Part shown: in pieces, positions 1 to 5,091 of the stretch
Position numbering within the stretch: the first letter of the stretch is position 1
Layout of the letters: each line of letters opens with the position of its first letter
NCBI GenBank assembly: GCA_030531025.1
Contig: JAUMTV010000176.1
Span: 1-5,146, forward strand
From: Turicibacter sp.
GTDB lineage: Bacteria > Bacillota > Bacilli > MOL361 > Turicibacteraceae
Direction of reading: 5' to 3'
DNA: 5,146 nt
Made by a program: the position numbers and the translations under genes
Notes under the pieces: model-generated
Told to the model about the DNA's origin: nothing
The model's input: the letters and a program-made list of their open reading frames with translations, nothing else
Databases searched by the model: none

Positions 1-7
1 ATCGTCC

Positions 8-153
8 AGGGGTCACCTACCATTTTCGAAGAAAATGTATCTACCACTAGTAGGGAATGGGTCACCTAGCGATTTATGAAAGAAATCTACTCCTCCTTTG
101 CTAGGGAAGGGGTCACCTACCATTTTCGAAGAAAATGTATCTGGACTTATATA
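8..153. repeat. Three tandem ~50-bp units with nested hairpins
   Basis: GTCACCT recurs at 12, 61 and 112 (periods 49 and 51). Units 1 and 3 share an identical 35-bp block (8-42 and 108-142); unit 2 is diverged. Each unit has an inner hairpin with a GAA loop: CATTTTC/GAAAATG at 21-37 and 121-137, and GATTTAT/AGAAATC at 71-87 with one mismatch. Units 1 and 2 also have an outer stem: CCTAC (16-20) with GTAGG (50-54), and CCTAGC (65-70) with GCTAGG (100-105). The bases differ between units but the pairing is kept, which suggests a selected structure. Unit 3 has no outer 3' arm and ends in a distinct tail, 139-153. The array may continue to the left of the window. Its function and family are not recognised. 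Confidence 0.85.
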
Positions 154-327
154 GCTCTTTCAGCAATTATTCTAGCTATCTGTTCTTTTTTCATCTAATC
201 CTCTTCCTTTTATTGTTACTGCATCAAATTTTATAAGTTAATTTTTGACTATAATGAACTAATTTTTCGTGATAAAAAATCCATAAGTATTAAATAGTAG
301 TAGAATGTGGCGAAGCAAAGAAAGAAT

Positions 328-336
328 TGTGGATAA
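328..336 (-). promoter_or_regulatory. DnaA-box match upstream of isomerase promoter
   Basis: The minus strand reads TTATCCACA, identical to the standard 9-bp DnaA box. It ends two bases before the -35 element at 339, so bound DnaA could touch RNA polymerase. A second perfect match in the same orientation lies at 1570-1578. It is a single box, not an origin cluster, and occupancy is inferred. Confidence 0.4.
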
Positions 337-338
337 TC

Positions 339-368
339 TTGAAATCGTTATGAATAATTTGGTATATA
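339..368 (+). promoter_or_regulatory. Promoter of the peptidyl-prolyl isomerase gene
   Basis: TTGAAA (339-344) lies 18 bp before TATATA (363-368). A TG at 360-361 gives an extended -10 (TGG-TATATA). Transcription should start near 375, leaving a leader of about 60 nt. The pattern fits a housekeeping sigma-A promoter. Confidence 0.6.
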
Positions 369-435
369 TATTTACTAAATTTGAAATAAATAATACAATA
401 GGGCTATAACAAGAACCCGAAAGGATGTTACAAAA

Positions 436-1155
436 ATGTCAAAAGTATTAGCAAAAGTTAAAGATTATGCGATTACAGAAGAAATGTTAAATGAAACAGT
501 TGAGGCATTACGTACTCAACAACATATCAATATTACGACAGAAGAACAAAAACAAGATTTATTAGATGAGTTAATTGCACGTCAATTAGTAGTTGAAGAT
601 GCAATTGAATCAGGATTAACTGAAACAGAAGAATTCCAAAAATTATACCGTGAATTTGTTTTCCAACACAGTATTGGACAAATGTTTAAAACAATTACAG
701 TAACAGATGAAGAGTGCGAAGCATACTACAATGAAAATAAAGATCAATTCAAAGAAGAAATGATTCGTGCAGCTCATATCTTAGTTGAAGAAGAAGAGCA
801 AGCTAAAGAATTATTAGCTGCAATCGAAGGTGGAGCAGATTTCCACGAGTTAGCAAGTGTTAATTCTAAATGTCCATCTGGATCACGTGGTGGAGACTTA
901 GGAGATTTCGGTCGTGGACAAATGGTTCCTGAGTTCGAACAAGCAGCATTTGCTTTAAATATCGGTGAAATTTCAGGAGTTGTTAAAACTCAATTTGGAT
1001 ATCACTTAATTAAATTATTAGATAAAAAAGACGTTGTTCCATTTACAGATGTAAAAGGACAAATCCAACAATACTTAACATCTAAAAAACAAAATGAAAT
1101 GTACTCTAACTTCACTCAAGGATTAAAATCTAAGTATGCTGTTGAAAAAGCTTAA
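436..1155 (+). CDS. Parvulin-type peptidyl-prolyl cis-trans isomerase, cytoplasmic
   Basis: This 239-residue protein is predicted to speed cis-trans isomerisation of X-Pro bonds and act as a folding helper. Residues 1-105 form a charged, helical SurA/PrsA-like N-terminal region. The rotamase domain spans about 108-199, with the AHIL motif at 113-116 (His114), the Cys146-Pro-Ser-Gly-Ser segment followed by GGDLG, Met163/Phe167 and Phe-Gly-Tyr-His at 187-190, all typical parvulin positions. There is no signal peptide or lipobox, so unlike exported PrsA it should stay in the cytoplasm, like the short PpiC-type proteins of clostridia. AAGGA (421-425) precedes the ATG by 10 nt. Codon use is strongly biased (TTA for Leu, CGT for Arg), suggesting high expression. 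No clear terminator separates it from acpP, so read-through is possible. The family call is firm; the client proteins are unknown. Confidence 0.93.
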   Translation: MSKVLAKVKDYAITEEMLNETVEALRTQQHINITTEEQKQDLLDELIARQLVVEDAIESGLTETEEFQKLYREFVFQHSIGQMFKTITVTDEECEAYYNENKDQFKEEMIRAAHILVEEEEQAKELLAAIEGGADFHELASVNSKCPSGSRGGDLGDFGRGQMVPEFEQAAFALNIGEISGVVKTQFGYHLIKLLDKKDVVPFTDVKGQIQQYLTSKKQNEMYSNFTQGLKSKYAVEKA

Positions 1156-1164
1156 TTAAAATAT

Positions 1165-1177
1165 TTTGCTTTTCAAA
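1165..1177 (-). promoter_or_regulatory. Upstream candidate FabT operator of acpP
   Basis: The dyad TTTG-N5-CAAA, read on the minus strand as TTTGA-AAA-GCAAA, matches the second site at 1202-1214 in architecture and in both half-sites. The centres are 37 bp apart. FabT sites in streptococci are known as TTTGA/TCAAA inverted repeats. Binding here is inferred. Confidence 0.4.
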
Positions 1178-1196
1178 GGAAAAAGACAAAAAACTA

Positions 1197-1225
1197 TTTA
1201 CTTTGCAATTCAAACTATTTATAAT
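1197..1225 (+). promoter_or_regulatory. acpP promoter
   Basis: TTTACT (1197-1202) is 17 bp from a perfect TATAAT (1220-1225). The start should be near 1232, giving a leader of about 26 nt that just holds the ribosome site. A candidate operator occupies the spacer. Confidence 0.7.
1202..1214 (-). promoter_or_regulatory. Candidate FabT operator inside the acpP promoter
   Basis: TTTGCAATTCAAA lies between the -35 and -10. On the minus strand, 1216-1201 reads AGTTTGA-ATT-GCAAAG, close to the TTTGA/TCAAA inverted repeat known for streptococcal FabT. A protein bound here would block RNA polymerase. The neighbouring fabT-like gene supports the assignment; binding is inferred. Confidence 0.5.
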
Positions 1226-1242
1226 AGTAGTATAGTTAGATG

Positions 1243-1249
1243 AAGGAGG
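1243..1249 (+). promoter_or_regulatory. acpP ribosome-binding site, decides the start
   Basis: AAGGAGG ends 8 nt before ATG 1258. The in-frame ATG at 1240 overlaps this site and would have almost no leader, so it is not the start. Confidence 0.85.
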
Positions 1250-1257
1250 AAGTCAAA

Positions 1258-1482
1258 ATGGTATTTGATCGCGTTAAAGAAATTATTGTAGATGAATTAG
1301 GTGTAGATGAGGCACAAGTAACTATTGAATCAACTTTAGAAGATTTAGGAGCTGACTCATTAGACGCTGTAGAATTAATCATGGCATTAGAAGAAGAATA
1401 CGATTTAGAAATCGCTGAAGAAGATGCAAAATCTATGAAAAGCGTAAAAAATATCGTTGAATATATTGAAGCCCAACAATAA
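1258..1482 (+). CDS. acpP: Acyl carrier protein
   Basis: This 74-residue acidic protein carries growing acyl chains on a 4'-phosphopantetheine arm in type II fatty-acid synthesis, in the cytoplasm. The attachment motif Gly-Ala-Asp-Ser-Leu-Asp-Ala-Val-Glu is at 31-39, with Ser34 as the modified serine. The helix II recognition surface follows (about 35-50), and the length is typical of the family. The ATG at 1258 is chosen over the in-frame 1240 because of AAGGAGG at 1243-1249. The gene has its own promoter with a candidate repressor site and a strong terminator, so it is probably transcribed mainly alone. Unlike the common arrangements, no plsX, fabD, fabG or rnc lies beside it; instead a FabT-like regulator follows. 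TTA/GAA-rich codons suggest very high expression. The identification is near certain. Confidence 0.97.
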   Translation: MVFDRVKEIIVDELGVDEAQVTIESTLEDLGADSLDAVELIMALEEEYDLEIAEEDAKSMKSVKNIVEYIEAQQ

Positions 1483-1493
1483 TTTGAGCCACT

Positions 1494-1531
1494 AACTAGG
1501 AGAGTGATTAAACCATTCTCCTAGTTTTTTT
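1494..1531 (+). terminator. acpP intrinsic terminator
   Basis: AACTAGGAGA (1494-1503) pairs with TCTCCTAGTT (1517-1526). Three more pairs (G-U, T-A, G-C) close a 7-nt loop at 1507-1513. A run of seven T (1525-1531) follows. It separates acpP from fabT. Confidence 0.9.
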
Positions 1532-1559
1532 AAAGCTTTAAGAAAGCGATCATAAAAAT

Positions 1560-1588
1560 TTTAAATTCCTGTGGATAAATGTTATAAT
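1560..1588 (+). promoter_or_regulatory. Promoter of the fabT-like gene
   Basis: TTTAAA (1560-1565) is 17 bp from a perfect TATAAT (1583-1588). A DnaA-box match lies in the spacer (1570-1578). No TTTG-N5-CAAA dyad is visible here, so self-repression through the acpP-type site is not supported by the sequence. Confidence 0.6.
1570..1578 (-). promoter_or_regulatory. DnaA-box match inside the fabT promoter
   Basis: The minus strand reads TTATCCACA, a perfect DnaA-box consensus, within the -35/-10 spacer where binding would hinder polymerase. It has the same sequence and orientation as 328-336. Function is inferred. Confidence 0.4.
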
Positions 1589-1636
1589 TAGGTGCGAGAT
1601 TAACAAGCTATTAATTAAATAGAGAAATTAAAATTC

Positions 1637-1644
1637 GGAGGTGA
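1637..1644 (+). promoter_or_regulatory. Ribosome-binding site that decides the fabT start
   Basis: GGAGGTGA is complementary to the 16S 3' end and ends 7 nt before ATG 1652. The in-frame GTG at 1646 lies one base after it, too close for normal initiation. Confidence 0.8.
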
Positions 1645-1651
1645 AGTGTGG

Positions 1652-2098
1652 ATGGATCGTTCGAGAAAAGTTGTTAATGATTTATTAACAGATGTTTTTA
1701 ATCAAATTTTGATTTTAGAAGAGCGTAATTTAACAGAACATGATGCTGTGGACGTAACAATGACAGAGATTCATGTGATTGAAGCGATTCGTAAATGCGA
1801 ACCAGCAACAATGGGAACCGTATCAAAACGTTTAATGATTACAATGGGAACACTAACAACTTCTGTGAATCGTTTAGTAGAAAAGGGATACGTTACTCGT
1901 AAGCGTGATGTTAATGATCGCCGTGTTGTTTTACTTGATTTAACAGAAAAGGGACAAAAGGTATTTGAAATTCATGAGCAATTTCATGAAGAATTAGTAA
2001 ATGCTGCATTAAAGGATTTAGAATTCCGTGAAGACTTAGTTTTAGCGTTAGAAAGTATTTATCGCTTCTTTAAAAAGTTACAAGAAAAACATCAATAG
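1652..2098 (+). CDS. fabT: MarR-family regulator, FabT-like fatty-acid synthesis repressor
   Basis: This 148-residue protein is a MarR-type winged-helix DNA-binding protein, normally a dimer. Known FabT represses fatty-acid synthesis genes, helped by long-chain acyl-ACP as co-repressor. N-terminal dimerisation helices cover about 1-35, then TEIHVIEAI (38-46), the helix-turn-helix with recognition helix near 64-77 (Thr-Met-Gly-Thr-Leu-Thr-Thr-Ser-Val-Asn-Arg-Leu), the wing with Asp-Val-Asn-Asp-Arg-Arg (86-91), and C-terminal helices to 148. The 'ITMGTLTTSVNRL' segment and the overall layout closely resemble what I recall of streptococcal FabT. It lies just downstream of acpP but has its own promoter. 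The ATG at 1652 is preferred over GTG 1646 on ribosome-site spacing. Two dyads upstream of acpP are candidate targets. The MarR assignment is firm; the FabT role rests on similarity and context. Confidence 0.85.
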   Translation: MDRSRKVVNDLLTDVFNQILILEERNLTEHDAVDVTMTEIHVIEAIRKCEPATMGTVSKRLMITMGTLTTSVNRLVEKGYVTRKRDVNDRRVVLLDLTEKGQKVFEIHEQFHEELVNAALKDLEFREDLVLALESIYRFFKKLQEKHQ

Positions 2099-2197
2099 AC
2101 ATTTTAGTCGAATTAAGGAAAATAATTACAGAAAATTAATAAAGAATCAATTTCGATTATATGGTTTAATATTCATATAAGAGGAGTTGATTTTTTT

Positions 2198-3166
2198 ATG
2201 TTTAAATCATGGATATCAAAAAGTCTAATAATCATGGCTTTATTAGTAATAAGTTTCCCATCACAGGTAAAAGCACAATTAAGTTTGGATGATGAATGGT
2301 TATCTAATCATTATGATGAGATGTATGGTCGTAATGATGAGGAGTTATTATTTATTCTTTATCATGGTTATGGCTTTAAAACTAATCAATCACTGACAGA
2401 ATCAGAGGTTGATTTAAATCTTGTGAGCGATTATGCACTTTTAGTTAATTTAACAACGAATGAAGTTATTTATGAAAAAAATGCTCATCAAAGAACATAC
2501 CCAGCTTCATTAACTAAAATGATGACAGTATTAGTTGGTATTGAACATATGAAGGATGAAGATATTACCATTGATGTGGATTACAATGCATTAGCAGCGG
2601 AGGGGGCTGCGATTGCAGGGTTTTATAATGGAGAGGTTGTTTCATATGAAGATTTACTGTATGGGACGATGTTACCATCTGGTGCAGATGCTGCTTTAAT
2701 GTTAGCTAAAGTTGTAGCTGGTTCAGAGGAAGGATTTGTGGCACTCATGAATGAGAAAGCTCAACAGTTAGGAATGAAAGATACTCATTTTACAAATGTA
2801 GTAGGACTTCACGATGACAATCATTATTCAACACCTTGGGATTTAGCAATGTTAGAAAAAGCTGCTTTATATAACGAGACATTTAGAGAAATATTTTCTA
2901 CTAAGTCATACACGACAGAAAGTGCTAGCCGCTTAACATTTACAAGTCGTATGTTTGATCGAATGAAATCACCTATCTTTGATGGTGGTGAAGTATTAGG
3001 TGGAAAGACAGGATATACAGAAGAAGCTGCGCTTTGTTTAGCAAGTTATGCTACAGATGGTGAAAATGAATATCTATTAGTGACAACGCATGCTGATGGT
3101 AATCCATATACCCCTCAGTATCACGTACTAGATGCACTAGAAGCTTATGATTATTTCTTACAATAG
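2198..3166 (+). CDS. D-alanyl-D-alanine carboxypeptidase, secreted DacF-like (peptidase S11)
   Basis: This 322-residue serine DD-peptidase is predicted to remove the terminal D-Ala from peptidoglycan stem peptides outside the membrane, limiting cross-linking. A signal peptide covers 1-26, with a positive N-end, hydrophobic core 9-20 and a likely cut after Val-Lys-Ala26. The catalytic motifs are in order: Ser104-Leu-Thr-Lys107 in PASLTK, Ser161-Gly-Ala in place of the usual Ser-Gly-Asn, and Lys270-Thr-Gly. The protein ends about 50 residues after KTG, so the PBP5 C-terminal beta domain and membrane-anchoring amphipathic helix of many relatives are missing. GAGGAG (2181-2186) precedes the ATG by 11 nt. 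A possible promoter is the extended -10 TGG-TTTAAT at 2162-2170, with no good -35. It ends at a strong terminator. The family call is firm; the physiological role is inferred. Confidence 0.93.
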   Translation: MFKSWISKSLIIMALLVISFPSQVKAQLSLDDEWLSNHYDEMYGRNDEELLFILYHGYGFKTNQSLTESEVDLNLVSDYALLVNLTTNEVIYEKNAHQRTYPASLTKMMTVLVGIEHMKDEDITIDVDYNALAAEGAAIAGFYNGEVVSYEDLLYGTMLPSGADAALMLAKVVAGSEEGFVALMNEKAQQLGMKDTHFTNVVGLHDDNHYSTPWDLAMLEKAALYNETFREIFSTKSYTTESASRLTFTSRMFDRMKSPIFDGGEVLGGKTGYTEEAALCLASYATDGENEYLLVTTHADGNPYTPQYHVLDALEAYDYFLQ

Positions 3167-3171
3167 ATACA

Positions 3172-3218
3172 AAAAAAGAATATCATGACTATCATTAGTA
3201 GTTATGGTATTCTTTTTT
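3172..3218. terminator. Long terminator after the carboxypeptidase gene
   Basis: A 20-bp stem pairs 3172-3191 with 3199-3218, with two G-U wobbles (3183/3207 and 3187/3203) and a 7-nt loop (3192-3198). It has an A-tract on the left and a T-tract on the right (3213-3218), so it could also stop minus-strand transcripts. Confidence 0.9.
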
Positions 3219-3389
3219 ACGTTATGCTCAATATAAATTAGAGTGCAGGTGACTCATTTCATAAAAAGAATTGTATTTACTAAAATTTTGATGGAGTTTG
3301 ATATTATTGAGTTTTGTTAATGTAATTTTTATTAATGGGCTAGCTATTTATATTTTACGGTAAGAGAATTTATTATTTATTTTTCTTTA

Positions 3390-3418
3390 TTGCGATGTAT
3401 TTAATAATGTAATAAAAT
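3390..3418 (+). promoter_or_regulatory. Promoter of the alpha/beta-hydrolase gene
   Basis: TTGCGA (3390-3395) is 17 bp from TAAAAT (3413-3418). The start should be near 3425, giving a leader of about 37 nt. The rest of the 3219-3461 spacer is AT-rich, and no gene or fold was recognised in it. Confidence 0.5.
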
Positions 3419-3461
3419 TAAGACTAATTATTGAGAAATATTGTAAACAGGGAATGATAAT

Positions 3462-4235
3462 ATGAATATAAAAAAGCATGTTGCACATGAGCCATTTTCA
3501 TGTGAGTTAGCTGGATCTAAAACAGCAGTTCTTTTTGTTCATGGAATTTTAGAAGGTCCATTTCAATTTCATGGTTTGGCTGCAAAGGTTTTAGATCATG
3601 GGATGTCTGCTTTTGGAATCTTACTTCCGGGACACGGAACAACTGCAGAAGGATTTGCAAAAAGTAATCGTGAGCAGTGGGTTAATTATTTAGATCAGAA
3701 GATTGAACAACTGTCTAAAAAGTATCCAAATATTATTTTAGTCGGGCACTCAATGGGAGCTTTGTTATCCTTATTAGCGTGTGAGAAACATGATTATGTC
3801 GTTGGCGTAGTAACAATGGCAACTCCATTAGCAGTCAAGGTTAGTTTGAAGGGATTTATTTGTTCATTAAAAGTATTAACAGGACATTACAGCCCTGATG
3901 ATGAGTATGTGCTAGCAAGCTATCGAGCTTGGAGTATTACAAAAGGCACATGGGGAACATATATTAAATGGATTCCAAGATATTTAGATTTATTTCATCT
4001 TATGTATGAAACAAAAAGGCAGCTACCTTATCTAAAAAAACCTTTATTGTTTATTCATTGTCAATGTGATGAGTTTGTTCGTAATAAGACAGTTCAAATT
4101 TTAAAAAGGAAATTATTGGGAGATAATTATGACTTAGTAGAGCTTTGTGAATCTGGTCATTTTTATTATCGAGGTGATGAAGGACAAAAGTTAGAAACAG
4201 TTATTTTATCATTTATTGATCAGTTTCAAAAATAA
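3462..4235 (+). CDS. Alpha/beta-hydrolase, carboxylesterase / monoacylglycerol-lipase type
   Basis: This 257-residue cytoplasmic serine hydrolase probably cleaves carboxyl esters such as monoacylglycerols or lysophospholipids. It resembles the Est30/monoglyceride-lipase group. Features in order: LFVHGIL (24-30) with the oxyanion His-Gly, LLPGHGT (54-60), the nucleophile elbow Gly-His-Ser97-Met-Gly (95-99), a lid region about 125-185 rich in aromatic residues, the acid Asp203 in CDEFV, and the catalytic His233 in SGHFYY. The triad is therefore complete. There is no signal peptide. AGGGA (3449-3453) is a modest ribosome site 8 nt before the ATG. It is a single-gene unit between a promoter and a bidirectional terminator. 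Codons such as AGG and AGA are more mixed than in acpP, suggesting lower expression. The substrate cannot be read from sequence. Confidence 0.9.
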   Translation: MNIKKHVAHEPFSCELAGSKTAVLFVHGILEGPFQFHGLAAKVLDHGMSAFGILLPGHGTTAEGFAKSNREQWVNYLDQKIEQLSKKYPNIILVGHSMGALLSLLACEKHDYVVGVVTMATPLAVKVSLKGFICSLKVLTGHYSPDDEYVLASYRAWSITKGTWGTYIKWIPRYLDLFHLMYETKRQLPYLKKPLLFIHCQCDEFVRNKTVQILKRKLLGDNYDLVELCESGHFYYRGDEGQKLETVILSFIDQFQK

Positions 4236-4249
4236 AGTATTGAAAATAG

Positions 4250-4282
4250 AAAAAACGTAGTCAAAAATTGACTACGTTTTTT
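4250..4282. terminator. Bidirectional terminator between hydrolase and methyltransferase
   Basis: A perfect 15-bp stem (4250-4264 with 4268-4282, loop AAA at 4265-4267) has a core CGTAGTCA/TGACTACG, A6 on the left and T6 on the right. It therefore ends transcripts from both convergent genes. It overlaps the last two bases of the methyltransferase stop codon. Confidence 0.93.
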
Positions 4283-4886
4283 ATTTAATTCCCATAACAC
4301 TAAATAAACTATATGGATGTTTTTTGTTTTCAATTGGTTTATAGCTTGAGTAAAATTTACGACCATTTACTTCTTTTAATCCTGCTTCTTCTAAAGCTTC
4401 TACCATTTCGTTAATGCTGAATCCATGGTGTCCATCAAACTCTGAATGATTGCGATGAAAATCTCCGTTATCAGGTAATAAATCGACAATAATTAGTTTT
4501 CCATTAGTTTTTAAATAGCTAACTAGCTTTTTAATGACGGATTTAAAATCTTTAATGTGATGCATCACCATTGAACTATAAATGACATCAAATTGACGAT
4601 CGATATCTGATTCTAAGATATCTCCTGTATAAGTTTGAAGATGAGATATATGGCGATTATTTAGTTTTTGTTCAAGCTCTTTAATCTTTTCACTAGAGCT
4701 ATCCACAAGTAATCCTTCTGATATTTTATTTTTTAGATTTAAGGAGATTAGACCTGTTCCGCATCCGAATTCCATCACTTCAAGTGGCCCATGACCGATA
4801 TAACTTTCAATTTCAATACTTACCGCTTGAGCACGTTTTACACGGATATCTTCATCCTGTGTTGAGGTTAATTGATTGAAATCCAA
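4281..4886 (-). CDS. Class I SAM-dependent methyltransferase, substrate unknown
   Basis: This 201-residue Rossmann-fold methyltransferase transfers a methyl group from S-adenosylmethionine. Motif I is Met-Glu-Phe-Gly-Cys-Gly-Thr-Gly (about 38-45). The ribose-binding acidic residue is Asp62 in LLVDSS. Motif IV-like FDVIYSSMVMHHI is at 99-111, then the LIIVDLLP strand (132-139) and a GHHGFS...EM...AGL tail typical of UbiE/YcgJ-like small-molecule methyltransferases. I chose TTG 4886 as start because GGGAG (4899-4895) lies 8 nt before it; in-frame GTGs at 4895 and 4892 overlap the ribosome site and would add 3 or 2 residues. The N-terminal DFNQLTSTQDED segment looks complete for the family. The gene has its own promoter and converges on the hydrolase gene. 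The family is firm; whether the acceptor is a small molecule, lipid or tRNA is unknown. Confidence 0.88.
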   Translation of the reverse strand: MDFNQLTSTQDEDIRVKRAQAVSIEIESYIGHGPLEVMEFGCGTGLISLNLKNKISEGLLVDSSSEKIKELEQKLNNRHISHLQTYTGDILESDIDRQFDVIYSSMVMHHIKDFKSVIKKLVSYLKTNGKLIIVDLLPDNGDFHRNHSEFDGHHGFSINEMVEALEEAGLKEVNGRKFYSSYKPIENKKHPYSLFSVMGIK

Positions 4887-4888
4887 AC

Positions 4889-4900
4889 TCACCACTCCCT
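4889..4900 (-). promoter_or_regulatory. Ribosome-binding site that suggests a TTG start
   Basis: The minus strand reads AGGGAGTGGTGA here, followed by AGTTTG. The GGGAG and GGTGA parts both pair with the 16S tail and sit inside the region of the two GTG candidates, pointing to TTG 4886 as the start. Confidence 0.5.
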
Positions 4901-4923
4901 TTTAAAACGATTTATAATTTATC

Positions 4924-4938
4924 AATAATAGTATTATT
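4924..4938. promoter_or_regulatory. Palindrome over the methyltransferase -10 and start site
   Basis: AATAATAGTATTATT is a perfect 7-bp inverted repeat around one base. It overlaps the -10 (4936-4941) and the expected start near 4929, a typical repressor position. It contains only A/T in its arms, so chance is possible. Confidence 0.3.
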
Positions 4939-4964
4939 CTATCATATTTTAAATGATTTTTCAG
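4936..4964 (-). promoter_or_regulatory. Methyltransferase promoter
   Basis: On the minus strand CTGAAA (4964-4959) lies 17 bp before TAGAAT (4941-4936). An upstream TGA gives an extended -10. The expected start near 4929 leaves a leader of about 40 nt. From here to 5091 no other gene or fold was recognised. Confidence 0.5.
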
Positions 4965-5091
4965 TTTTTCTAGTGCAATACCACTCTACATTAAATGACA
5001 TTATTTTCAAATTTATACTAATTTGGATTTTATCGGAAGTCAATTATGGATGAGTATTTGTGATCATCAGTGAGAGTCTAAATTAAGGTAG

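Larger units (their letters stand above)
154..435. other. Gene-free leader between repeat array and isomerase gene
   Basis: No convincing gene is seen here. Together with the repeat array it makes the first 435 bases free of long coding regions. It contains a 15-codon minus-strand micro-ORF (194-147) with a purine-rich ribosome-site-like sequence, a perfect DnaA-box match (328-336), and the isomerase promoter (339-368) followed by about 60 nt of leader. No riboswitch-like fold or strong terminator was recognised. Confidence 0.5.

Noticed and set aside
8..142. CRISPR array
   Set aside because: Only three units, the shared part itself contains the hairpin and diverges in unit 2, spacers are not unique fixed-length inserts, and no cas gene is present.
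8..153. Type III toxin-antitoxin RNA repeats
   Set aside because: Repeats of this size fit loosely, but no ToxN-like endoribonuclease gene lies next to them within the window.
1240..1257. Six-residue N-terminal extension of the acyl carrier protein
   Set aside because: The stretch contains the ribosome-binding site and begins only about 8 nt after the expected transcription start.
3246..3252. GTCACCT match (minus strand) to the repeat unit in the spacer after the carboxypeptidase
   Set aside because: Only a 7-base match with no hairpin or tail around it; chance explains it.
4699..4707. Third DnaA-box-like site
   Set aside because: It has one mismatch (CTATCCACA) and lies inside the methyltransferase coding sequence.
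5008..5025. Dyad CAAATT-N6-AATTTG near the right edge
   Set aside because: Weak A/T-rich arms, far from any promoter seen, and the half-sites are in the opposite order to the acpP dyads.
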